Part shown: positions 1-5,656 of the stretch, piece by piece
Layout: every line of letters begins with the position of its first letter
How positions within the stretch are numbered: the first letter of the stretch is position 1
Source of the DNA: Collinsella sp.
Lineage (GTDB): Bacteria > Actinomycetota > Coriobacteriia > Coriobacteriales > Coriobacteriaceae
Direction: 5' to 3'
Assembly (NCBI GenBank): GCA_019425005.1
Contig: JAHYYK010000042.1
Coordinates: 1-18,638, forward strand
Length of the DNA: 18,638 nt
Translations under genes and position numbers: made by a program
The notes under the pieces: model-generated
What the model was told of the DNA's origin: nothing
The model's input: the letters and a program-made list of their open reading frames with translations, nothing else
The model's database searches: none

Positions 1-1179
1 CTCGCAGCGCCCGGTTACCAGTGCGACCCCGCCATCAAGGGCCTCAACTCCAGCGCCGCGGTGGTCATCAACTTCCAGGAACGCGTGATTCTGGTCGCCG
101 GCACCGGCTACTCCGGCGAGATTAAAAAGTCGATCTTTAGCGTCATGAACTATCTGCTGCCCGTCGAGGACGACGTGCTGCCCATGCACTGCTCGGCCAG
201 CATGGATCCCGTCACGCACGAGACCGCCGTGTTCTTTGGCCTGTCCGGCACCGGCAAGACCACGCTTTCGGCTAATCCCACGCGCCTGCTGATCGGCGAC
301 GACGAGCACGGTTGGTCCGACATGGGCATCTTCAACATCGAGGGTGGCTGCTACGCCAAATGCGAGGGCCTGGACGCCTTCCACGAGCCCGAGATCTTCA
401 ACGCCGTCCGCTTTGGCGCGATCTGCGAAAACGTGGTGCTCGACGAGAACCGCAAGCCCAACTACGATGACATCTCGATCACGCACAACACGCGCGTGGC
501 CTATCCCGTGGAGCACATTCCTAACGCGTGGACTAAGGGCATGGGCACCACTCCGAGTGTCGTGCTGTTCCTGACTTGCGACGCTTTTGGTGTGCTGCCG
601 CCCATCTCGCGCCTGACGGCCGACGCCGCCATGTACCACTTTGTGACGGGCTTTACGGCTAAGATTCCCGGCACCGAGGTCGGCGTCACCGAGCCCACGC
701 CCACGTTCTCTTCGCTGTTCGGCGAGCCGTTTATGCCGCTCGACCCCATGGTTTACGCCAAGATGCTTGGCGAGCGCATTGCCGACGGCCGCACGCGCGT
801 GTACCTGGTCAACACCGGCTGGATCGGCGGCGGCTACGGCGTGGGTCATCGCATCGAGCTGGCCTACACGCGCTCGCTGGTCGCGCGCGCCCTCGACGGC
901 ACCATCGAGGACAGCGAGTTCGTTCACGACGACATCTTTAACGTCGACATTCCCACGACGTGCCACGGCGTGCCCGATGGCATCCTGGTGCCGCGCCAAT
1001 ATTGGCAGAGCACCGCGCGCTACGACGAGGCCGCGCACAACCTGGCGGTGATGTTCGAGGAGAACTTCGAGAAGAAGTACTCTCACCTGCCCGAGTCCGT
1101 CAAAGCCGCCGGCCCGCACGCCCAGGTGTCCGCCGAGGCCCGTCATCGCGGCCGCGGCCTGCTGGGGCTCCGCCGCTAG
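1..1179 (+). CDS. pckA: ATP-dependent phosphoenolpyruvate carboxykinase, 5'-truncated by window edge
   Basis: The reading frame is open from base 1, so the gene begins outside the window; 392 C-terminal residues are present and the family is usually about 530-600 residues long. The enzyme interconverts oxaloacetate plus ATP with PEP, CO2 and ADP in the cytoplasm, serving gluconeogenesis or, in fermenting anaerobes, CO2-fixing PEP carboxylation. Visible motifs are GEIKKSIFSVMNYLLP with the active-site lysine, LPMHCSA with a metal-binding histidine, the P-loop GLSGTGKTTLS, the metal-binding IGDDEHGW, and NTGWIGGGYGVGHRI. GLSGTGKTT and the LPMHCSA context indicate the ATP-dependent rather than the GTP-dependent family. 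The last 20 or so residues (after AAGPH) are basic and Gly/Arg-rich and do not look like a conserved end. A hairpin repeat starts 16 bp after the stop. The identification is secure. Confidence 0.96.
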   Translation, partial: LAAPGYQCDPAIKGLNSSAAVVINFQERVILVAGTGYSGEIKKSIFSVMNYLLPVEDDVLPMHCSASMDPVTHETAVFFGLSGTGKTTLSANPTRLLIGDDEHGWSDMGIFNIEGGCYAKCEGLDAFHEPEIFNAVRFGAICENVVLDENRKPNYDDISITHNTRVAYPVEHIPNAWTKGMGTTPSVVLFLTCDAFGVLPPISRLTADAAMYHFVTGFTAKIPGTEVGVTEPTPTFSSLFGEPFMPLDPMVYAKMLGERIADGRTRVYLVNTGWIGGGYGVGHRIELAYTRSLVARALDGTIEDSEFVHDDIFNVDIPTTCHGVPDGILVPRQYWQSTARYDEAAHNLAVMFEENFEKKYSHLPESVKAAGPHAQVSAEARHRGRGLLGLRR

Positions 1180-1194
1180 CGTCGCCTCAGACTC

Positions 1195-1231
1195 AAAACC
1201 ATCATAAAGGGGGCGCCTTTGTGGTGGTTTT
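1195..1231. repeat. CCACCAC hairpin repeat, copy 1 (diverged, short loop); putative bidirectional terminator
   Basis: A 16-bp stem (1195-1210 with 1216-1231) is flanked by AAAA on the left and TTTT on the right. Compared with the other copies, the left arm carries two C-to-T changes (1202 and 1205), both of which still pair as G-U in RNA. The loop is only 5 nt, where other copies have a longer one. It lies 16 bp after the pckA stop, so it probably terminates pckA transcription. Its right edge overlaps the -35 of the next candidate promoter. Confidence 0.8.
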
Positions 1232-1258
1232 GCTCGCGTGGATGGCTCGGGTTACAAT
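1230..1258 (+). promoter_or_regulatory. Candidate sigma-70-type promoter for the structured leader and B3/B4 gene
   Basis: TTGCTC (1230-1235) is followed by a 17-bp spacer and TACAAT (1253-1258), a good -35/-10 pair at ideal spacing. Transcription would start near 1265, leaving about 138 nt of leader before the start codon at 1403. The -35 overlaps the T-tract of the preceding hairpin repeat. Confidence 0.55.
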
Positions 1259-1264
1259 ACGCCT

Positions 1265-1370
1265 GACATATCGTCCCCTTCTCCGGATGGGGACAGCGTA
1301 AGCGCTCTTGTGGCGGCACCGTAGGACTTTGAAGGTGGCCGTCGTAAGGGCGCTTTTTGTTTAGGCGCCC
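1265..1370 (+). ncRNA. Structured leader RNA or small RNA with terminator-like hairpin, family not recognised
   Basis: Downstream of the candidate promoter there is a small hairpin GTCCCC/GGGGAC (1273-1278 with 1289-1294). A long interrupted helix follows: AAGCGCTC (1300-1307) pairs with GGGCGCTT (1348-1355), TTGT with GTAA, and GGCGGCACC (1312-1320) with GGTGGCCGTC (1334-1343, one bulged G), closing a 13-nt loop at 1321-1333. The helix runs into TTTTT (1354-1358), as in an intrinsic terminator. Two shorter pairings compete with it: AGCG/CGCT (1295-1298 with 1303-1306) and GGGCGC/GCGCCC (1348-1353 with 1365-1370). That arrangement suits an attenuator or riboswitch-like leader, or a free-standing RNA of about 95 nt. 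I recognise no known riboswitch consensus and no T-box signature. Confidence 0.5.
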
Positions 1371-1402
1371 TCGCTCGGGCGCGCACGATGAAGGGAGAGC
1401 GC

Positions 1403-2122
1403 ATGAAGAGCTTTATTGCCGAGGATTCGTTTTGGGAGCTATTTCCGCAGGCGGCTGTCGGTGTTGTGGTCGTAAAGGGCATGAAGCCCGCGGCTCAGAT
1501 TCCTCAAGAGGACGTGGATGCGATTGCGGCGTTGCTCGACCGCGCCAATATCGACGCGGAGCGTCATCTGACCAGCGATACTATCAGCGAGAACGCACCG
1601 GTCAAGGCATGGCGCGAGGCTTATCGGCTGTTCAAGACCAAAAAGGGCGCGCGTTGCTCAATTGAGAACCTGCTCAAGCGCGTGCTCAAGGGCAAACCGG
1701 TGGGCCACATTACGCCCGCGGTGGACATCTACAACACGGTGTCGCTGACCTACGCGCTGCCCGTTGGCGGCGAGGACCTGCATACGATTGAGGGGGATCT
1801 TCGCTTGAAGGTGACTGACGGCGGCGATGCGTTCCTGCCACTTGGCGAGGAAACGGATGACCCGACGCTGCCCGGCGAGCTCGCCTACATCGATGATGCG
1901 GGCGCCGTATGCCGCTGCTGGAACTGGCGCGATGGCGTTCGCACGGCGCTGTCCGACGATTCGGCCGATGCATTCCTGGCGATTGAGTGCGTGGAGCCCG
2001 AGCGGATGGGGGATTGCCAGGCCGCGATCGATCGCTTAGCCGAGCTGCTTGAGCGCTATCTGGGAGCGACGGTTGTCGTTAAGACGCTTGTGACCCGCGA
2101 CAATCCCTGCGTGGAACTGTAG
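1403..2122 (+). CDS. B3/B4 domain protein (PheT-like tRNA-binding domain family, COG3382 type)
   Basis: This 239-residue cytoplasmic protein matches the stand-alone B3/B4 family, which is related to the B3/B4 editing region of the phenylalanyl-tRNA synthetase beta chain. Visible family landmarks are KAWREAYRLF (68-77), SIENLLKRVLKG (86-97), VDIYNTVSLTYALPVGGEDL (107-126), a GDAFLPLGEE stretch (141-150) and CRCWNWRDG (170-178). The cellular role of free-standing members is not established; binding or proofreading of mischarged tRNA is a reasonable inference only. I chose the ATG at 1403 because AAGGGAG lies about 7 nt upstream; an in-frame ATG at 1388 has no comparable site. A structured leader precedes the gene and a hairpin repeat begins 29 bp after the stop. 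Confidence 0.85.
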   Translation: MKSFIAEDSFWELFPQAAVGVVVVKGMKPAAQIPQEDVDAIAALLDRANIDAERHLTSDTISENAPVKAWREAYRLFKTKKGARCSIENLLKRVLKGKPVGHITPAVDIYNTVSLTYALPVGGEDLHTIEGDLRLKVTDGGDAFLPLGEETDDPTLPGELAYIDDAGAVCRCWNWRDGVRTALSDDSADAFLAIECVEPERMGDCQAAIDRLAELLERYLGATVVVKTLVTRDNPCVEL

Positions 2123-2150
2123 CGACGCCTGCGGATCATGTTCGCCGGTC

Positions 2151-2191
2151 AAAACCACTACAAAGGTGCCTGTCCCCTTTGTGGTGGTTTT
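2151..2191. repeat. CCACCAC hairpin repeat, copy 2; putative bidirectional terminator
   Basis: AAAACCACTACAAAGG pairs with CCTTTGTGGTGGTTTT around a loop containing TGCCTGTC. The C-to-T change at 2159 pairs as G-U with G2183. The copy lies 29 bp after the stop of the B3/B4 gene and can terminate it; the AAAA/TTTT flanks would allow function on the other strand too. Confidence 0.85.
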
Positions 2192-2295
2192 TATGTTGAT
2201 GGGTTAACAAATGGGATATTTGGGTATGGGTGTTGCCTTGTGCGGCTAAGATGTTTACCCGTTAGCATCATGCAAGCGAAAGGCGGTCGTCTCCC

Positions 2296-2745
2296 ATGCA
2301 GCAGAACGACGAGACACGTTTCGAGGACTTTGTCGGACTGATCAGCGGGCTCTACAAGGAGATCCAGCGCATTAAGACGTCTGAGGGCGCAAGGCTGGGC
2401 CTCAAGGGCTCCGACGTTATGTGCCTGTACTATCTTGAGCGCAGCAAGGACGGCCTGACTGGCGCTGACCTGGCTCGCATGGCAGGCGTGACCCGTGCCG
2501 CCGTCTCGCGCACGCTCGCGCATCTGGAGGAGGGCGGCTACGTCGAGGTCGACGACTCGGGTGATGCAGCCGTTAAGTATCGTGCCCCGGTGCGCCTGAC
2601 CGCTCTGGGCGGCGAGAGCATGAGCGAGGCGGACCGCATCATTCGCGAGGTGCTCGACACCACCGGTAAGGCTATGGGTGTGGAGCAGCGCGAGCAGATG
2701 TATGCGTCGCTGCGTACGATTCTCAACACCCTGCGTGAGATCTAA
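2296..2745 (+). CDS. MarR-family winged-helix transcriptional regulator
   Basis: The protein has 149 residues, the usual MarR size. A winged helix-turn-helix spans roughly residues 38-105, with LTGADLARMAGVTRAAVSRT as the helix-turn-helix and HLEEGGYVEVDDSGDAAVKYRAPVRLTALG as the last recognition segment and wing. The flanking helices (about 1-37 and 108-149) would form the dimerisation domain. Proteins of this family bind palindromic DNA as dimers, often repress neighbouring genes or themselves, and release DNA on binding small aromatic or oxidising ligands. The nearest candidate target is the degV-like gene 119 bp downstream or the gene itself. The start is supported by AAAGGCGG about 10 nt upstream. 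Ligand and regulon cannot be read from sequence. Confidence 0.9.
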   Translation: MQQNDETRFEDFVGLISGLYKEIQRIKTSEGARLGLKGSDVMCLYYLERSKDGLTGADLARMAGVTRAAVSRTLAHLEEGGYVEVDDSGDAAVKYRAPVRLTALGGESMSEADRIIREVLDTTGKAMGVEQREQMYASLRTILNTLREI

Positions 2746-2864
2746 GGCCGCCAAGGCATTTGCTTCCCATTAAAAACTGCATAGTCCCGTTTGAGCGCGT
2801 ATGCCGTGCCGGGGCATTGCTGTCAAAATTCCCCGCGCGGGACCTGCGCAAGAAAGGATTCGTT

Positions 2865-3719
2865 ATGTCCGTCCGCATTATTACCGATTCCGCAAGCGAT
2901 ATGTCGCCGGCGGAGCACCCCGCTCTGCGTGTTCTGCCGCTGTCCGTCACCTTTGGCACCGATGTGTATATGGATGGCGTCGACATCGATCACCAGCGCT
3001 TTTACGAGATGCTTGTGGAGCGCGATGAGCTGCCCAAGACCGGTCAGGTCAACCCGTACGCCTTTTCGCAGGCGATTGCCGAAGCGCGTGAGGCCGGCGA
3101 TGAGGCCGTGATTATTACCGTGGGCGCCAAGCTCTCGGGCACCAACCAGAGTGCTCGTACGGCACTTGCCGAGGCGCCGGGCGGCGACATGTTCGTCGTG
3201 GACAGCAATAACGTGACCTTGGGCGAGCGCGTGCTGGTCGAGTATGCGCTGCGCCTGGTGGACGAGGGCCAGGGCGCGGCTCAGGTTGCGGCGGCTGTCG
3301 AGGCCGTGCGCGACCGCGTGGTCGTCATCGGCCTGCTCGAGACGCTGGAGTACCTGGTGCGCGGCGGTCGCCTGTCTGCTGCGGCCGGTGCCGTGGGTAC
3401 GCTGCTCAACGTAAAGCCCGTGGTGGCTGCCGAGGACGGTCTGATCGTGCAGCTGGGCAAGGCGCGCGGTTCCAAGAACGGACGTAACCTGCTCAACCAG
3501 AAGGTCGAAAAGGCGGGCGGCATCGACTTTTCCATGCCGTTGGCGCTCGGCTATACGGGCCTTTCGGATGCGGTGCTCAAGAAGTATATCGAGGACAGCG
3601 CGGCACTGTGGGCTGGCCACACCGAGGGCGAACTGCCCGTTCACACCATCGGCGCCACCATCGGCACCCATGTAGGCCCCGGCGCCGTAGCCGTAGCCTT
3701 CTTCCAGCCCGTTAACTAG
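2865..3719 (+). CDS. DegV family protein (FakB-like fatty-acid-binding protein)
   Basis: This 284-residue protein has the DegV landmarks: RIITDSASDMS at the N-terminus, FGTDVYMDGVDID (30-42), KTGQVNPYAF (58-67) in the place of the usual T-S-Q-P region, GAKLSGTNQSA (87-97), LVRGGRLSAAAGAVGTLLNVKP (about 163-184) and the C-terminal IGTHVGPGAVAVAFF. DegV/FakB proteins bind a fatty acid and present it to the kinase FakA, which makes acyl phosphate for phospholipid synthesis. No FakA partner is in the window, so the role is inferred from family only. The start was chosen at MSVRI because AGAAAGGA lies just upstream; the same frame is open further upstream but that part looks non-coding. A hairpin repeat starts 11 bp after the stop. 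Confidence 0.93.
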   Translation: MSVRIITDSASDMSPAEHPALRVLPLSVTFGTDVYMDGVDIDHQRFYEMLVERDELPKTGQVNPYAFSQAIAEAREAGDEAVIITVGAKLSGTNQSARTALAEAPGGDMFVVDSNNVTLGERVLVEYALRLVDEGQGAAQVAAAVEAVRDRVVVIGLLETLEYLVRGGRLSAAAGAVGTLLNVKPVVAAEDGLIVQLGKARGSKNGRNLLNQKVEKAGGIDFSMPLALGYTGLSDAVLKKYIEDSAALWAGHTEGELPVHTIGATIGTHVGPGAVAVAFFQPVN

Positions 3720-3729
3720 CCCACCTGCC

Positions 3730-3770
3730 AAAACCACCACAAAGGGGACGGGCACCTTTGTGGTGGTTTA
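3730..3770. repeat. CCACCAC hairpin repeat, copy 3 (inverted orientation); putative terminator
   Basis: The stem AAACCACCACAAAGG/CCTTTGTGGTGGTTT is the same as in other copies, but the loop reads GGACGGGCA, the reverse complement (one change) of the TGCCTGTCC loop seen elsewhere. This copy is therefore inserted the other way round. It lies 11 bp after the degV-like stop and 29 bp before the start of the MGMT-fold gene. Confidence 0.85.
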
Positions 3771-3798
3771 TGCTATTCCGGGTGGAAGGGAGCGAGCA

Positions 3799-4119
3799 AT
3801 GGCGTCTGAGGGCTTTTTTGAGCGGGTGTACGAGGTGGTCGAGCAGATTCCCGAGGGGATGGTCGCCACGTACGGTCAGGTGGCGCTGCTCGCCGGTCGT
3901 CCACGAAGCGCGCGCTATGTGGGCTATGCGCTGCATGGCAATCCACGCCCCGGCGAGATTCCCTGTCACCGCGTGGTGTTTGCCGATGGCCGCATATGCG
4001 ATGGTTTTGCTTTTGGCGGTCCCGATGCTCAACGTGAGCTTTTGCTAGGGGAGGGTGTGGCGTTTAAGGACGACATGCACGTCGACTTGGCCGTCTGTCG
4101 CTGGCCAGCAGGGCTCTAG
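3799..4119 (+). CDS. MGMT-fold DNA-binding protein (Atl1/COG3695-like, retains PCHR cysteine)
   Basis: The 106-residue product consists only of the C-terminal DNA-binding domain of O6-alkylguanine-DNA alkyltransferases. Visible are IPEGMVATYGQVALLAG (residues 18-33), the arginine-finger region SARYVGYALHGNP (37-49) and the active-site motif IPCHRVV with Cys56. Classical alkyltransferase-like (ATL) proteins replace this Cys with Trp and only flag lesions for nucleotide excision repair; here the Cys is present, so direct alkyl transfer remains possible even though the N-terminal domain of full-length Ogt/Ada is absent. ATG 3799 follows GGAAGGGA at 3784-3791. A longer in-frame start would run back into the hairpin repeat and is unlikely. 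The gene is flanked by hairpin repeats on both sides, so it is probably monocistronic. Confidence 0.88.
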   Translation: MASEGFFERVYEVVEQIPEGMVATYGQVALLAGRPRSARYVGYALHGNPRPGEIPCHRVVFADGRICDGFAFGGPDAQRELLLGEGVAFKDDMHVDLAVCRWPAGL

Positions 4120-4134
4120 CGGCTCGTTCGTGTC

Positions 4135-4175
4135 AAAACCACCACAAAGGTGCCTGTTCCCTTTGTGGTGGTTTT
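4135..4175. repeat. CCACCAC hairpin repeat, copy 4; putative bidirectional terminator
   Basis: AAAACCACCACAAAGG pairs with CTTTGTGGTGGTTTT around a TGCCTGTTC loop. It begins 16 bp after the stop of the MGMT-fold gene. Confidence 0.85.
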
Positions 4176-4261
4176 AGTTTACCTGAGTTAACTTATGGAG
4201 AAGGTGTGGCGGCGCGGTTTGTCGCAGCAAAGTAAACCACGGTGAACTATATTGTTTTCAG

Positions 4262-4303
4262 CAACGGAGCAGGCAATAGGCGATGAAAAAGCCTGCCCTG
4301 TTG
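4262..4303. other. Imperfect hairpin in the gene-free stretch 4176-4445
   Basis: CAACGGAGCAGGC (4262-4274) pairs with GCCTGCCCTGTTG (4291-4303) apart from one mismatch and one G-U pair, around a 16-nt loop. No gene is apparent in 4176-4445; the stretch holds this hairpin and the two listed next. Confidence 0.45.
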
Positions 4304-4351
4304 AGTTTGATTCGCATTCCTCCCCTCTGTGCGATTCAACGGTGTACTTCG

Positions 4352-4393
4352 GGAACAGGCCCGCTGGCAACTATCTGCCAGCGGGCCTGTTCC
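4352..4393. terminator. Perfect 18-bp inverted repeat downstream of trpS, probable transcription stop
   Basis: Bases 4352-4369 and 4376-4393 are perfect reverse complements with a 6-nt loop (ACTATC). The left arm begins GGAACAGGCCCGC. It sits 53 bp beyond the trpS stop on the minus strand. Neither side has a proper T-tract, so if it terminates transcription it is not a textbook intrinsic terminator; the 18-bp GC-rich stem could also be a processing site or block 3' exonucleases. Confidence 0.55.
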
Positions 4394-4398
4394 TGTTT

Positions 4399-4420
4399 CG
4401 GTGAGGATTTAGCCTCACCG
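4399..4420. terminator. Perfect 8-bp hairpin just after trpS
   Basis: CGGTGAGG (4399-4406) pairs with CCTCACCG (4413-4420) around ATTTAG. It lies 25 bp after the trpS stop on the minus strand and directly beside the 18-bp inverted repeat. There is no T-tract, so its action as a terminator is uncertain. Confidence 0.4.
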
Positions 4421-4445
4421 TCTATGTTGTGCGAAGGCGCTTTGC

Positions 4446-5495
4446 CTAGTACACCATGCCCATGGCGTCCTGAACCTCGGCCAGGGTCTGCTCGGCAATC
4501 TCGTTGGCGCGACGGTTGCCCTCGTGCAGCACGTCCTTCACATAGTCCAGGTCGTTTTCGTAGCGCTGACGACGCTCGCGGATAGGTGCGAAGTACTCGT
4601 TGACGGCCTCGGTCACGTACTTCTTGAGCTGGCCGGAGCCGCCCATGCCAATCTCCTCGGCAATCTCGACTTCGGAACGGCCGGTGCAGATGGCGGCTGT
4701 TGAAAGCAGGCCAGACACGCCGGGGCGGTTCTCGGGATCGAACGTGATCATGCGCTCGGAGTCGGTCTGGCTCTTCTTGATGCGTTTGGCCGTTTCCTCG
4801 GCGGTCATCGAGATGTTGATGGCGTTGCCGTAGCTCTTGCTCATCTTGCGACCGTCCAGGCCCGGCAGCAGCGGGGTCTCGGACAGCAGCGCGTCAACCT
4901 CGGGGAACACCTTGCCGTAGCGGTTGTTAAAGCGGCGGGCGATGGTGCGGGTGAGCTCGATGTGCGGCAGCTGGTCGCGGCCGACGGGCACGACGTTGCC
5001 CTTGCAGAACAGGATGTCGCAGGCCTGATGCACCGGGTAGGTGAGCAGAAGGCCGGTGAGCTCGTGGCCCGAGGCCTCCATCTCGGCCTTGACGGTGGGG
5101 TTGCGCGCCAGCTCGGCCTCGGAGACCAGCGACAGGAACGGCAGCATGAGCTGGTTGGCGGCGGGCACGGCGGAGTGCGCGTAGATCATGGTCTTGTCGG
5201 GATCGATGCCGCAGGCAAGGTAGTCCATGACCATGTTGTACACGTTGTCCTGGATGTGCTCGGTCGTGTCGCGGTCGGTGATGACCTGGTAGTCGGCGAT
5301 GAGTACGTTGGTCTTGGCACCCATGTTCTGCAGCTCCACGCGGCCCTTGAGGGTGCCGAAGTAGTGACCCAGGTGCAGGCGGCCGGTGGGGCGGTCGCCG
5401 GTAAGCATGGTGAACTTCTCGGGCGTCTTGGCCAGGCCCTCGCGAATGGCGTTGCTCTTTTGCAGCGCGACTTCGTAGCTGTTCTCGTTTGGCAT
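4446..5495 (-). CDS. trpS: Tryptophanyl-tRNA synthetase
   Basis: This 349-residue class I aminoacyl-tRNA synthetase charges tRNA-Trp in the cytoplasm. The N-terminal TGDRPTGRLHLGHYFGTL carries the HIGH-type signature (HLGH, 41-44), and LLPGLDGRKMSKSYGNAI carries KMSKS (217-221), the lysine loop that stabilises the adenylate. Length is normal for bacterial TrpRS. The start was set at 5495 (MPNENSYE) because TAGGAG lies about 6 nt upstream; an in-frame ATG ten codons earlier has no such site. A possible -10, TATCAT, lies about 35 bp upstream on the minus strand with no convincing -35. I see no T-box or trp-type leader. The gene lies downstream of the WecA-type gene on the same strand with a 161-bp gap, so it is probably transcribed separately. 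Hairpins follow its stop. Confidence 0.96.
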   Translation of the reverse strand: MPNENSYEVALQKSNAIREGLAKTPEKFTMLTGDRPTGRLHLGHYFGTLKGRVELQNMGAKTNVLIADYQVITDRDTTEHIQDNVYNMVMDYLACGIDPDKTMIYAHSAVPAANQLMLPFLSLVSEAELARNPTVKAEMEASGHELTGLLLTYPVHQACDILFCKGNVVPVGRDQLPHIELTRTIARRFNNRYGKVFPEVDALLSETPLLPGLDGRKMSKSYGNAINISMTAEETAKRIKKSQTDSERMITFDPENRPGVSGLLSTAAICTGRSEVEIAEEIGMGGSGQLKKYVTEAVNEYFAPIRERRQRYENDLDYVKDVLHEGNRRANEIAEQTLAEVQDAMGMVY

Positions 5496-5656
5496 GATTG
5501 CTCCTAACGTATGTTCATGGGTCAAGATGATAACGCGTTTATTGGAGGGGCGGGGCGTAAGTAGGCGAGGGGCGGGAGAGCGGCGGCATGTGCGATGGGC
5601 GCGGCGTGGCTGCGCGTTTGGCCGGCGGCGTCTGGACGCATCCTCGGCAGCTTACC

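Noticed and set aside
1260..1370. T-box or known riboswitch as identity of the structured leader
   Set aside because: There is no T-box sequence or specifier-loop layout, and I see no TPP, FMN, cobalamin, SAM, glycine or fluoride consensus; the leader is also short for a T-box.
4283..4585. Plus-strand ORF starting MKKPALLSLIRIPPLC, which could suggest a leader peptide before hairpins
   Set aside because: It runs into the 3' end of trpS on the other strand, has no convincing ribosome-binding site, is Cys/Pro/Ser-rich as antisense frames are, and contains no run of Trp or other regulatory codons.
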